Positions 45,287 through 57,160 are shown, numbered from the stretch's first letter. The stretch: DNA of 64,000 bases from Oreohelix idahoensis (GCA_024509875.1 JAMPIV010008531.1:372001-436000), one strand, 5' to 3'. Numbers and translations: made by a program. The notes: generated by a model from the sequence alone, not told the origin.

Positions 45287-47346
45287 TACTTACTTACTTA
45301 GTCGTTCCTCTTCTACCGTGAGGTGTAGAGGTTTGGAAGAGAGAGCGCCAGACCATTCTATCAGCTGTCTTCTTCCTGGCCTGGTTCCATTCTAGTCCTC
45401 GGTCCTTCAAAGATTGTCTAATGTTGTCCTCCCAGCGGACTCTGGGTCGTCCTGGAGGTCTGGATCCCTGGCTCTTTGTTTCCCATGCTTGTCGTGGTAG
45501 CCGATCTTCTCCCATTCTGCAGATATGGCCAGACCATCTTAGTTGGGACTGTTCTATTTGGGTCTGCAGCGGATGGGATTTTAGGCCTTGACGGATCGTC
45601 TGGTTGCGGACCATGTCTCTTCTTGTTACTTCAACCACTTTCCTCAGATACCTCATTTCTGAGGTTGGGATCTGGCTTTTGTGGGTTGTAGTCATTGCCC
45701 ACGACTCGCATCCATATGTCAAGACTGGGACATAGGTGGAGCGGTATACAGCCATCTTCGTTTTCTTATCAACCTCTTTCTTGCTGAGGAATCCACGATT
45801 TATGGCCTGAAAAAGTCTCCCAGCCGCTGCTTTTCGAGTGGCCAACTCTTCTTTGATGCCTCCCTTTCGGTCTATAATAGCTCCGAGATATTTAAAGTGG
45901 TCGACCTGCTCCAGGACCTGTTCTCCCAACTTAATCTGATGTTTTCTTTCTTCTCGTGATATCACCATGGATTTTGTTTTAGAGCTGCTTATGACCATCC
46001 CTCTCTTCTCCAGCTCTTCCTTCCAGACTTGCAGGTTGGATTGGAGATGTGCCTCTGATTTATCAATCAGGGCAACATCATCAGCAAATGCCAGCTCCGA
46101 AATATAGACCTGTCTCATCTTCCAGTACCCCACTGAATACTTTCTTGTTCTCTCCTTACATGCCTTGATGACATCGTCCATAAGGAGTATGAAGAGGTAA
46201 GGTGATAGGATATCACCTTGTCTTACACCAGTGGTGGTCCTGAACTCTTCTGACTTATGGTTTGCTGTCCTCACATAATTTCTGCAAGACTTGTAGAAGC
46301 TCTGTATAGCATGAATCAGAGGTGCTGGAATATTCTTCCTTGCCAAACAGTCCCAAAGTTTGCTCCAGGGGACCCTGTCAAACGCCTTTTCCAGATCTAT
46401 GAAACAAAGATGGATCTCACTCTTATACTCAAGGGCCTTTTCACTCAGCTGTCTGAGTGTGAAGATTAGGTCTTGAGTACTTCGGTTTGCTCGGAATCCG
46501 CACTGGACCTCATCCTATTGTGGCTCAGCTAGGCATCGGAGTCTCTGCTCTAGGATTCTAGAGTAGATTTTACCAGGGACACTGAGAAGGGATATGCCTC
46601 TATGGTTTCCACATTGTCGATTGTCACCCTTTTTGAAAATTGGTGTTATGATGGCAATCTCCCAATCCTTTGGTATGGTCTTGTTGCACCATGCTGCCTG
46701 TAGGACCTTTAAGAGTAATAGGTCGCCTGATGCTCCCATGTACTTAACCATTTCTGGTGTTATACCATCATGCCCTGCTGCTTTGCCCATCTTGATTTTC
46801 TCTAGTGCTGCCCTCAGTTCTTCCATCTTTATGTCATCTTCACCATCATTAGTTTTCTCTTCTGTGCTAGTGGTTATCATTTCTGATGCTTCACCATGCT
46901 CACCATCCAGGAGTTCTGAGAAATATTCTTTCCATCTTTCCATTACTTCCTTCGGGGCAGTAAGCAGTTTGCCTTGCTTGTCCTTTATAAATTTGAGAGG
47001 GCATTGTTTTTCCTTCCTCATGTTCTTTAGGGTCTTATAGAACAATTTCTGGTTTTCTTGTGCATCTTTTTCTAGCTTTTCTCCAAATTCTTCCCATGTC
47101 TTCTGTTTTGCTGCTAGCACTTTGTTCTTTGCTTCTGTTCTGAGTGTCACATATTCTCTATATTTTTCCATTTGTCCTGTTGTGTTTTTAGCTCCTAAGT
47201 ATTGTTTCCATGCCATTTCTTCTCTCTTATTTTCTCTTTGACTTCCTCTGTCCACCAAGGTGTCCTCTTTCTCTGGTTCCCAAGTCGGACTTCACCGCAT
47301 GCTTCAGTGATCACTTCCAATCTCTGTCCCCCTCCAGACTCTTGCA
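45287..47346 (-). mobile_element. LINE fam-1 (RTE-like), 2.06-kb insertion, RT nearly intact with one stop and one shift
   Basis: A 14-bp repeat CAGTTTTTTTCTCT flanks it (45273-45286 and 47347-47360). On the minus strand one frame runs from about 47258 to 45294, broken only by TAG at 46515-46517. It contains AAGHDGITPEMVKY, the palm entry ITPIFKKGDNRQCGNHRGIS, motif A CFIDLEKAFDRVP, the loop GVRQGDILSPYLF and the intact box FADDVALI. Then come HFKYLGAII, YGCESWAM and the C-terminus GHICRMGEDRLPRQAW and RPRVRWEDNI. A shift near 47225 separates about 40 upstream residues (TPWWTEEVKEK). The endonuclease is missing, so it is 5'-truncated. The 3' tail is AAGT repeats. The other fam-1 pieces in the window are shorter copies of this. 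Confidence 0.9.
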
Positions 47347-47360
47347 CAGTTTTTTTCTCT

Positions 47361-48060
47361 CTATGTTTAATGCGTGTGTTTGTAGGTCAGTGCATGTAAA
47401 TTACATATGTGTAAAATATGAAATAACTACCAGTACAGATGCTTTTTATCTCTGGTATTCTGTTCTGTTGCGTGCAACATCTGAGATAGCTTCATGCTAC
47501 TTCTCCCAAACATTCCCACATATTGCAGAAAGAAGGTAGCTCTCTCTCTAATCTACGGTTGTACTGGTTCACATACATTCTGTCCCATTTAGTTCTCAGG
47601 GGGTATCTGATGAGAGAGGGTTACAGCTCCCTCGGGCGTGTCGTAAGAGATTACTAATATGAGGTTGTGCAAAGAGTTAACAGAAACCATTGCTGCTAGA
47701 GCACTTCAGTGTTTTGATATGGGCTTTTTGCAAGCAAGCGAAAATGGTAGTCAGTGACTGAATGTATTGGTTCTCTTCCACATATCTGTGTGTGCATTTA
47801 CATGTAGCTGTCTGATATGGAGGAAGCAGCAGAGGCATATGATGAAGGTCTGAAGTTTGGACGGGATATTTTTAGTGATGTGCCACATTTTGTAACCATA
47901 GAATAGGGCTAATTTTGTATTTCAATTGAAAAGTCTAATTTAATTTTTCTGGGAAAAGATAGCAGAGTTTCATATTGTTTGGAGAGTTGTGAGTATACGG
48001 CAGGCATGCCATATTAATCCTGTCCTGGTTTGTTCCTCCTTATATGGAAATATGAGCATG
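47361..48060. other. Unassigned stretch
   Basis: No gene is seen. Part of 47600-47740 resembles 42140-42240 weakly. Confidence 0.35.
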
Positions 48061-48265
48061 CAGTGGCAGATTGTTGATTAGAGTGTTTGCTTCTTGAGGT
48101 GAAGTTACAGTGTTTGAAACCTGGTAGCATCATTCTCCAGTTTACACATCTGTAAATGGATAACTAACTGGTCAAGAGTTAGGGAAGTCGAAGGCAGCAA
48201 GGAAGGGAAACATAGAGCTAAGACCTAGTATAGTGAAGTCTCTAACACTTTACACCTCTACAGAA
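48061..48265 (+). mobile_element. tRNA-like SINE (SINE-3)
   Basis: It has an A-box-like GATTAGAGTGTTTGC and a degenerate B-box GTTTGAAACCTGG. The 3' part, GAGCTAAGACCTAGTATAGT...TCTAACACTT, is shared with 62157-62378. The copy is degenerate and its termini are approximate. Confidence 0.62.
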
Positions 48266-48322
48266 GTATCTGCAATGTACATTTTTTTGTGTGAATATTA
48301 TTTTCCAAATAGGAAATGCTTT

Positions 48323-48699
48323 CATTCATTCATAACCCTCCACTCCCAAAGGAGCATAGGCCTTCAACAAACACATGCCAAGTCCTCCTGTCCCGTGCCA
48401 TCATCTCAAGTTCTTTCCATGTTCTCCTCATCATTTTCACCTCTGTTTCCAACTCTCTTCTCCATGTACTTCTTGGTCTTCCTCTGCCTCTCTTGCCCTG
48501 GGGGTTCCAGAACAAGGACTGCCTTGTAATGCTATCAACCGGTTTCCTCAGTGTGTGTCCTATCCATCGCCATCGTCTTCTTCTCATCTCTTGTTCCACT
48601 GGCACTTGTCTAGTTCTTGTCATCAGTTCCACGTTGGTAACCTTGTCATACCATTTTAATCCCTCTATTCTACGCAAGCACCCATTTATGAAAGTCTGT
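48323..48699 (-). mobile_element. LINE fam-3 3' insertion with 12-bp target-site duplication
   Basis: AGGAAATGCTTT is repeated at 48311-48322 and 48700-48711. The minus strand encodes the polymerase C-terminus in one frame: GLKWYDKVTNVELMTRTR, RWRWIGHTLRKPVDSITRQS and GRGRPRSTWRRELE. The 3' end has an ATGA-type tail. It is 5'-truncated to 377 bp. Confidence 0.87.
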
Positions 48700-49054
48700 A
48701 GGAAATGCTTTGCACTTCTTTAATCATCTGGCCATGTATTGTGGAATCTTTTTGTCTGTTATTTATTATTATTTTCTTTGTTTTGTTAATTGACATGTAA
48801 CCCTATTGTTTGCTAATGATACTATTAGTTTGTCAGTCTTTTCCTGCTTGTTGAGCTGTTTGTGTGGTGTTAGTCTTCTCCCACATGTTGAGTTCTTTGT
48901 GTGATAGAAGACTATCATCTAAAGCAGCAGCAGGCATCTCAGGACTGGATATCTACTTTAGAAACACAGCTCTGTGAAGATCTACCTTGATAAGAGCATG
49001 TTTGTTTTCAGGTTTCAGGGTATTTGGAATTCAAACTTGTAGATATTTTACCCA

Positions 49055-49304
49055 AGGTTTGGCCATGTCTGTGGGATGGGAGAAATCAGCTGCCACAGCA
49101 GGTATGGGAGGCTAAGAGCCAGGGATCCAGACCTCCAGGACGACCTAGAGTCCGCTGGGAGGACAACATTAGACAATCACTGAAGGACCGAGGACTAGAA
49201 TAGAACCAGGTCAGGAGGAAGACAGCCGATAGAATAGTATAGTGCTCTCTCTTCCAAACCTCTACACCTCACAGTAGAAGAGGAATGACTAAGTAAGTAA
49301 GTAG
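49055..49304 (+). mobile_element. LINE fam-1 3' insertion with 13-bp target-site duplication
   Basis: GATATTTTACCCA (49042-49054) is repeated with one change at 49305-49317. The insert is the last 250 bp of fam-1, ending GACTAAGTAAGTAAGTAG. Confidence 0.87.
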
Positions 49305-49447
49305 GATATTTTACCTAAGAAAAGATTGCATCCCTATCACAAGCAGTTCACTTAAAGTGAAGTTTAGTTAGTTAGCTCCTGAGTTTACACTGTGGATGAG
49401 AAAGAAGCACCTGGGGATACAACGTTTTTAAATGCAGACTGAAGCGT

Positions 49448-49735
49448 AAAAAGGTAAAGGTAAAGGAACCCGTTACACGCCCATTGAGGCATATTGGGAA
49501 TATGGTGTTAGGCCCATATTATCTTGACCGTCGGCACACGAGGGGTGATGTGGTCGGCATCACGCCGGCCGCCTTAACCTTCCCAGAGTAGCTCTGGTAC
49601 CCATTTGGGGCTGGGTCGACCCAGGAGCCGTTTGTGGCCTAAAAATTTTCCGCCTCATCTGGGGATCGAACCATAGACCACTGCGCTAGGAAGCCAGTGC
49701 ACTAACCACTATGCTACCGCGGCTCCTGAAGCGTG
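49448..49735 (-). mobile_element. tRNA-derived SINE (SINE-2) with 9-bp target-site duplication
   Basis: CTGAAGCGT lies at 49439-49447 and 49736-49744. On the minus strand the element starts GAGCCGCGGTAGCATAGTGG with A-box-like TAGCATAGTGGTTAG and B-box GGTTCGATCCCC. It ends in a CCTTTA tandem tail, seen on the plus strand as AAAGGTAAAGGTAAAGG. Confidence 0.87.
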
Positions 49736-49806
49736 CTAGTCTAAAATTTCTTTAGCTTCAAAATTCTATTCTTCTTCCCCTCCCCCCCAACACCTAGAGA
49801 TCTACA

Positions 49807-50207
49807 TTCATAGCCCTCCACTCCCCAAGGAGCATATGCCTTTAACAAATGCATGCCAAGTCCTGTCACGTGCCATCATCTGAAGTTCTTTCCACGTTCT
49901 CCTCATCGTTGTCACCTCTATTTCCAGCTCTCTTCTCCATGTGCTTTGAGGTCTACTTCTGCCTCTCTTGCCCTGGGGGTTCCAGAACAAGGACTGCCTT
50001 GTAATGCTATCAGCAGGTTTTCTTTGTCTGTCCTGTCCATTGCCATCGTCTTCTTCTCATCTCTTGTTCCACTAGCACTTGTTTGGTTCTTGTCATCAGT
50101 TCCACATTGGTAACCTTGTCATACTATTTCAGTCCTTCTATTCTATGCAAGCACCGATTTATGAAAGTCTGTAGCTTTGTGGTTGTTGTTTTTGTTGTTC
50201 TCCATGT
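49807..50207 (-). mobile_element. LINE fam-3 3' insertion with 12-bp target-site duplication
   Basis: TAGAGATCTACA lies at 49795-49806 and 50208-50219. The minus strand encodes the fam-3 C-terminus (FWNPQGKRGRSRPQSTWRRELE) with shifts. It is 5'-truncated. Confidence 0.86.
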
Positions 50208-50299
50208 TAGAGATCTACAAACCATCCTTTATGATTTACTAATTGATCAGGATCTATAGTATGCCGACCACTGATTTTCGGAATCAAGATCGTACTCTA

Positions 50300-51730
50300 G
50301 CTTTTTTCAAATGTCTGCTGTACGCCTGTTTTCCTTTCTTCTGTTGTTTTTCTCATCTTCAAGTCTAAATCCATACGGATGATGAGTGGTGAACGCAGTC
50401 TTCTTTTCATCCCTTGTTGCCCTGGTTCTTGTCATCAACTCTACATTGGTGATCTTGTCGTACCATTTCAATCTTTCTGTTCTACACAAGTGCCCATTTA
50501 TTAAAGTCTGAAACCCCTTGGTTATTGTTTTTATTTTGTTCTCCATGTTTCTTCAAGTGCAATATTAGTATCATTTCCTACCATTTATTCTCATAATCTT
50601 TGTTGTTTTCCAATGTATTCTCAAACCCATCTGCTGTGACCTCTCATCAAGTATTTTCATTTTGTCTTGCATCTGGTTATGATTGACAGAAGAGCCAGAT
50701 CGTTAGAAAAATCTAGATTTTCAAACTGTCTTGTTAGAGTCCACTGAATTTTGTCAGAGTCCATTTGTGCTGGCTGATGTCATTGTTTTCATAGCCCAAT
50801 CTATTGCCAGTAAGAGGAAAAAAGGTGACAAGAGACATACCTGACGCACTGCATTTAATATCTCAAACTGTTGTGTAAGCTGTCCTTCATGAAGAATTCT
50901 GCATTTGGTGTGATAGAATCCTGAATAAGTTTAATAAATTTCTCTGGAATTCTTCCATATTTCTCATTGTTTTCCATATTACTATTAGATCTTTACAATG
51001 AAATGCTTTATCAAAGTCCATGAAGTCTATATAAAGGTGTGCCTACCATTCTATTTCTTCACTGAGTTTTCCAACTAAAGCTTCTATTGTATGATCTAGC
51101 ATTACTGTTGTGAGATTTTTTCCCCAGGATTTTAAGACTGTATCACAAATTCAGTTTGAACTTGCCTGTTTTATCTTTGTAAGTTTTGTGCATTGTACAT
51201 AAGACTTGTTTTTCAAGCTGTGTCTGTGAAAACTGTCAATTTTATTATTAAAGTCCCAAAGAGAAGATGACGATCTGATCCTCCGTCTGCTCATATTCTG
51301 CTCATTATTACAATTGCATCCAGATAGTTTTACATTTCTTGTGGAAGTGAAGAATTTGGTTTCTTATCCCTGGCTGGTGAGCTTCATATGGCGTTATACA
51401 TCTGTGTGTAGGAGGATGGTTTTTTCCAGTGACCATATCACTGAAGTTGCAGATGATGACACAAAATGTCCATAATCATTTTTGTTGTTGCTGTTCTTCC
51501 TCGTGATAAGTTGGTAGCTGATGTTTTCCTGTTCCAACCTTTGCACTTACATCTGCCATAACTGTCTGATATGTCTCACTTTGATGCATGGTTTAACACA
51601 TCCTGATGTTGACCACTGAAGTCTTCGTTGATGGTATCATCTGCACTGTTCTTGCGTAGCAATAGCATTGAATTGGTGTTTTATACATATGACTTGTTCG
51701 TGACTTGTTCTGCCTTTCAAGTTTCTGAAA
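50300..51730 (-). pseudogene. LINE fam-3, longer but heavily decayed copy (endonuclease to RT)
   Basis: Minus-strand remnants occur in family order with many stops and shifts. An endonuclease motif ADVSAKVG (usually GDLNAKVG) lies near 51550, and RNQI, of the RNQIDH motif, near 51355. RT motif A YIDFMDFDKAF lies near 51025 and VRQVCLLSPF near 50840. Next come DERSQQMGLRIHWK near 50650 and the C-terminal LKWYDKITNVELMTRTR near 50430. The first 5' part and the family tail are not clear. It is older than the fam-3 insertions nearby. Confidence 0.7.
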
Positions 51731-52039
51731 AATCTCAGTTTTATTTTGAGTCCTTTGAGAAGATTGAGAGCCAATTCTCTGTCTTTCTGCATCTTGTCTA
51801 TTTTTCTTATCTGTGATGAAGTAGTCTGTTTAGTTTTCTTATGTCCATATGGTGATTTTTCACCAAGGTGTTAGGGAAGCAGAGGTAATAGTGATCTCAG
51901 GGAGAAAATGGACTGCTAGAATTCAATATAAAAATGGTGTAAATCTAAGGCAGGTGGACAGGTAAATGCTTGCGTATAGTTGACAATGAGTGGAGGAGTC
52001 TTCACAGAGATAAGAGAACAGGGTGGCCCAGGAGGTGAG
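51731..52039. other. Unassigned stretch
   Basis: No gene or repeat terminus is seen. Confidence 0.35.
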
Positions 52040-52760
52040 GAACATTGATTCATTTAATATAGTTCAGCTCCCCTATGAGAACAGCCTTCAACAAATCTTC
52101 CTATCTTGTGCTATCCTTGTATGGTCTTCTTCACTATCTTTATTGCTGTGTTCCTTTCTAAATGTATTTTTAAAAATTTTCTTTTGGTCTCTATTTCTCT
52201 TAAGTCTTACCGTGAAATTATGAAGGGAAGGAACATGCTTTGAGATTATTTAATGTCATCAGCAACCAAGAACTACTTATTCGGAGTAACCAGGAGGACA
52301 TGCACACCATCATAGCTGGCAGACACTGGAGTTGGGTTGGCCATGTCTTCAGAAAGGACCCTGATACCATCACAAGAACAGCTATGCTATGGACCCCCGA
52401 GGGAAAGCGAAAGAGAGGCCGACCAAAAACAACTTGGCGGAGAACTGTGGAAGCTGAAATGCAAAGAATGAACCACAGTTGGGGCACTGTACGAAGGATG
52501 GCCGCTGACCGAGCAAAGTGGAATCAGTTTGTTGCTGCCCTACAAGACGCCACCAGGCGTGATGGCCGCTGACTGCTTTGACGGTTGGTGGTTATGGATC
52601 AAAGAAGAAGAAGAAGAGAAAGTAAGAAAAGGGATTCTCTAGTGCCTTGCAAAACCAGTACTTTTTAAGAAAGTTAAGGCATGGACAGTGAGTAAACTAA
52701 TCCAGAGCTTATTGGAAGCCACTGCTTTGTGGTTTCTGAGGATGTGGATAAAATAGCATG
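52040..52760 (-). repeat. Duplicated LINE-derived segment, split by a fam-2 insertion
   Basis: Bases 52060-52252 and 52619-52760 are together collinear with 56850-57160 (shared AGCCTTCAACAAAT, TTTCTAAATGTATTTT, AAAGTAAGAAAAGGGATTCTC, AAAACCAGTA). The first part resembles a diverged fam-3 3' region. Confidence 0.65.
52253..52618 (+). mobile_element. LINE fam-2 3' insertion
   Basis: It encodes the fam-2 C-terminus on the plus strand in one frame (NQELLIRSNQEDMHTIIAG, HWSWVGHVFRKDPDTITRT, KRGRPKTTWRRTVEAEMQ) and ends in AAGAAGAAGAAGAAGAG. The homologous segment at 56850-57160 lacks it. Confidence 0.83.
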
Positions 52761-53452
52761 GGCTGTTTAGAAATTTAGTTACAAGATTTTGAAGGATTCT
52801 GGAGAGAAAGGACAAAATCATTGGAACCATAAGAATCAAAATTTGTCTGATATGTTCTAAGAAGAGGAAGACCGGTATATGTGATAGCAATGGGAGGGAT
52901 TGAGTGTGAAGAGAACAAGAAGACAGATAAACTACTGAATGGATTAGCAGCTTGGCATGGGAGGAGGCCATCCATTTGTACTCATGGGAACAAGAGAGGG
53001 GTTGCAGAAAGAAATGATCTCTTACATCTGTCAGCATAGCACTTGATGGTGATGACATTGATTCAGATTCTGTCAGTGCCTTCTTCCCTTTTGGTGCCAT
53101 CATAATGCAGACCCCTTTGTGTATGCAAGGTCTTCTTCTTCATGCTATATATAGACATTTTCTCCAACTTTCAAATTGCTATGCCATGTTCCATTCTACC
53201 TTGTGTCCACAAGTAGTCTTTATAGGCTTATACTATAGCATCCTTGGCCGCTGGTGTTGTCTTTTCAGATTCATTTAATTTAGTCATTCCATGTCCCTAT
53301 ATTTATTGGAGCTCTGACTTTCAGTATTTGGTTTTGAGCCTTCTCTTTGTGAGAATTCTTCCAAACTTGGGCTGATGGTGGTAGCCTTACATTTGGTTTG
53401 TATGCGTCATTGTTCACTCTTATGAGGATTCTTCTGGACTGTGGAAGGTAGT
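52761..53452. other. Unassigned stretch
   Basis: Short frames on both strands (up to 154 residues, minus, 52639-53103) show no recognisable domain and lie over repeat-derived sequence. I do not call a gene. Confidence 0.4.
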
Positions 53453-54955
53453 TGTTACGCACAGATTCTTTCGTAGGCAATATATATATATATAGGAAAA
53501 TATCTACCTGTCTGGTGGAACACTTCATTTGATAGTCAAAGGTACACAACTCTTGATTAAGGTGATGTTACATTTTATTATGTTGGTTACCTTCTCTTGG
53601 GTCTTAACCTGGCGGATGAACATTAGATTTACGTCGGGTTGTTTCCTTGTTTGGGACAGAACAGATCGGTCTTTCTTGGAACGTTTATGTTGAGTTGATG
53701 TTTATTCCCTGACCATTTAAGGCGACTTGGTATTGTATCTTTGTTGGTTGTGTCCAACATCGGCCCATCTTGAGTTGAACTCTGGGGTCATGCGCTTCTG
53801 CGCATGTGTCATTTTTAGGTTGTTGAAGGGACTTCCGTGATGATGGGATCCTGAGTTGCTGCGCGGACAGAGAGGTCCGAAGTTTTGTCTCTGTGGTTAA
53901 TTCTGGGGAATGAGATATCCTATCTGTATGACTATCATGTCAGTGATTCTCCCCAATGTTCATTCTTTACGCCAAGGGATGGCGTGTGCTATTTGCTAGT
54001 GTGATTTTTCTAGGACAATAAGGTAAAAAAAAAAGACATTTACTGAACTTTTCCTATGCCTAGATGTGCAGACGTGCTATCGTCTGCCCATATGAGTGAT
54101 TGACTATGTTAAGACGACATTTTTCCTAGCAGCACTATGTATTTGATGTACACAGCACCAATTATAGGATATGCAGAGTCCAATATATTTATATCATGAA
54201 CAGAGCCCTTTACTTGTGCTCCATTCTACATCTTCGCTGGTGAGTGCAGCTCACCGAAGATAGGACTATTATTGGATCCCGCCTTTGTCTAGCGGAATAT
54301 TGATCAGAGAACAGGGATGCCTTACTATTTAGAGAACAGGGATGCCTTATTATCTAATTATGATACAGAGACCTGTCTACTATGGAAACCCACTACTGGT
54401 GGTTTAAGATTGTCGTCAAACAAGCCAGCTAATTGCAGCCGGTAATTCTGCAACAGAAGAGGTTCTGTCAGGGAACCATTGTTTATGTATACTTATATTT
54501 GGAAGCATTAACTGACGCGATCAGTCAGTTAGGCCTGAGATTAAATACAACTAGAACCCTGTGTGACTGTCTACTAACGTTCTGTTGTATCCACGTTCAA
54601 TACGAATGCATATTTGATGTCGTAGACCATTTTTCAAGCATGCAATGTTTTGCCAACCTGTTCAAGTGACTGTATCTGTGATGTTAGAGTGTGTCCATTA
54701 TTAAATGTATGAAACGTCATCAGTAGTCTACACTTCATTGACTTCCAGCTATGATTGAGTGAGTGACCTGTCAACTTAACAGAACTGTACACCCATTCGC
54801 GTAAATTACATCTACACTCTCACTCTATGTCAACACTGTCCCTTGTCAGCGCCTCAACACTTGACGAACAAGGTGACCTAAATACTTAACACTGTGTCGG
54901 AACGAGTTGACCATTCTACTGTGTGCCCAGCTCTAACAGTGGCATACAAGTAACA
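53453..54955. repeat. Candidate solo LTR
   Basis: The segment starts TGTTACGC and ends ACAAGTAACA, giving a 6-bp inverted pair TGTTAC/GTAACA like many gypsy LTRs, and it has no coding content over 1.5 kb. No target-site duplication is visible and there is no second copy in the window, so this is tentative. Confidence 0.28.
54306..54355. repeat. 25-bp tandem duplication
   Basis: AGAGAACAGGGATGCCTTAC (54306 on) is repeated in tandem from 54331 with two mismatches in 25 bp. Confidence 0.85.
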
Positions 54956-56622
54956 TTGGGATTGACACACAACACCACAATACATTCATTCATTTATGTG
55001 TCCAGTATAACCTTATGCATGTGGAGGCTGAAAGCAAGCATTTATCAATCAAACGAGCCCCTTATCAATGTGGTGTCCAAAAATTAACTTTATCAGTAGT
55101 CCTTATGCTTTGGCTGCATTTTCTGTAACAACTTTTTTTCTGGGTTAGGGTTGTCTGCCTTAAAAGGGGGCGGTAAGGGAAAATTGGGCTGCAGGGAGGT
55201 GTTCAGTAGTAAATGGGTGGTTGATGATTTGACAGGCTAAATTCAACAAAGTTGCTTAATATAACGCTTACATGCACAAACGTTTTGATCATACAGGGCC
55301 CTGATGTGAGCGCTTAAAAGAAGAAGGTAGCCTGAAAAAACCCTGACCCACCACTCTTTCCTAATTTTGCGCGTCCCAGTAGAGGTTACCAACAAGGGGT
55401 ATGTGTACCAGGGGGTACGAGAAACCTGTCAAGGGGGTGCGGGGAATAGTTGGTAATTAACTGCATTATCCTACTCAAATATTATTTAGCAGTGTTGGTG
55501 GAAAAAACTAGGTTGTGGATTTGAGAGACAACATCATTGAGGAGGGGACGAGATAGGAAAGGTAGCGCAGTGGTTGAATTACTAGGATCATTGAGCAAGG
55601 CATAGTTTCGTCTACAGTCCTGAACTCCTATAACCATCACTGATCATAAATTCTAACATAATCATCTGCTGCAAAAGCAGGTGTGAATGGTAGACCCCGA
55701 GGAAAGAAAAACTAACAACTAGAAGGATGTGGTCAGCTCACTAAGATTTAATGAGCATCTTTTGGAAGGTGACAACCAGTGCTAGTGTTTACCAGTTTAA
55801 TACGGGTGAATGTCCATTGGCAATGTGTGTCCGAATGTACTTTTCGCTGGCAGCTGACAAAATTATATATCTGCAGGTGTTTAAAAGGACCAACTCTGCT
55901 TTGATGCCGATTTGATTGTCTCAGTATTTAGAGGAGCTAGTGATAACGTGATATCTTGGGTATATCAGTAAATAAGAGGAAAGTTTCAATACAGCCAAGT
56001 GTATAACCAACGGTGCTATTTATAGTCTTTTTTTAATGCAATGCAAGAACATAGAAGGGGGCACCGGGAATGTGCTCTCAGAGTCATGGGGGTGGTGATC
56101 CAAAAAAGTTTGGGAAACACTGATCTAAACTGTTGAATGCTTTCTCATAGTCCACAGATATGACTTTACATCAAATTTTTTTATGGTAGTATATCATTTA
56201 ATAATAAAGTTGCACATTGCTGACACCTAGGGTTGTATTACTCCAGCCTAAAAATATGGAATGTTGCTGAATATGCGGAAACTAAATGTGAAATAGTTTG
56301 ATGGTTATGAGACGGTAAAATATTTACAAATTACACGATAAGAGTTGAGTATTTCAAAAATTATTTCTCACATAGTGCCTGACCTTTCCTTTTTCAGCTC
56401 CTAGAAGCTCACATTTCCTATGTGTGCACAAATACACTCAGTCTTTTTATCTGAATAACAGTTCATTTGAAACAATGCAGTTAAGTATGAGTATTTGAAG
56501 TACTAACAGAAAGTCACACACAGTTATAACTTTTTAGATTAGCCAGTCTACTATATGGAATAAGTGGTTGTGAGGCATATTGCCAGTAAGCAAATAGCAG
56601 CAGTTGAATTCATTATATGCAT
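54956..56622. other. Unassigned stretch with traces of a hAT end and a LINE motif
   Basis: Near 56108-56122 lies TTTGGGAAACACTG, a typical hAT MITE end. Just right of it (56125-56165, minus) a fragment reads DYEKAFNSL, RT motif A of a LINE. Neither has enough context to define an element. Confidence 0.4.
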
Positions 56623-56752
56623 ATAAAGGTAAAGGATCCAGTTGCACGCCCATTGAAGCATATTGGGAATATGGTGTTAGGCCCATATTTTCTTGACCAT
56701 CGGCACACTAGGGGTGATGTGGTCAGCATCACGCCGGCTGCCTTAACCTTGT
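56623..56752 (-). mobile_element. SINE-2 fragment
   Basis: It is collinear with the 3' half of the SINE at 49448-49735 (CACGCCCATTGAAGCATATTGGGAATATGG, split as shared blocks), with an AAAGGTAAAGG tail at its left. The tRNA-like head is missing. Confidence 0.78.
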
Positions 56753-56839
56753 GGTCTGGTAAAGTGTGGTTGACATTATGTGGGGGATGCTCCAGAAAGA
56801 TAAGAGAGCAAGGTGGTCGGGGGTTGGGTTGTAGGTGAG

Positions 56840-57160
56840 ATTCATTACTTTTCAGTTTCCCATGGAGCACAGCCTTCAACAAATACACACTAAGTCTTCC
56901 TATCATGAGCTATCCATTCATGGTCTTCTTCGTTATCTTCTAGATCTAATTTCTTTCTAAATGTATTTTTGGTCTCTGTTTCTCTTACCTTGATAACATG
57001 TGAAGAGGAGAAATATGCTCTGCAGTAAAGCAATGTCAGTGAAAGTAAGAAAAAGGGATCCTCAAGTGCTATACAAAACCAGTAATCTTTTAAGGAAGTA
57101 AACATGGGCAGATAGTTAGCGAATATAGAGCTATAGAAATCCATTAAGATGTGGTTTCAG
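56840..57160 (-). repeat. Second copy of the duplicated LINE-derived segment, without the fam-2 insertion
   Basis: It matches 52060-52252 plus 52619-52760 in one uninterrupted block. At CAATGTCAGTGAAAGTAAG it shows the empty site of the fam-2 insertion. Confidence 0.65.

Larger units (their letters stand above)
48925..50273. mobile_element. hAT-type MITE carrying three later insertions
   Basis: Start CAGCAGCAGGCATCTC and end ATGCCGACCACTG correspond to the ends of the MITE at 43462-43819, and shared internal blocks (GATATCTACTTT, AAAAGATTGC, GAGATCTAC) are collinear with it. A fam-1 LINE, a SINE-2 and a fam-3 LINE interrupt it. The flanking 8 bp match only weakly (4 of 8). Confidence 0.7.

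Noticed and set aside
54237..54264. Short palindrome CTTCGCTGGTGAG...CTCACCGAAG
   Set aside because: Imperfect and short; expected by chance at this scale, with no partner feature.
55375..56122. hAT MITE from CAGTAGAGGTTACCAAC to GGGAAACACTG
   Set aside because: The two ends share little beyond CAGT and the 8-bp flanks do not match, so I did not call one element.
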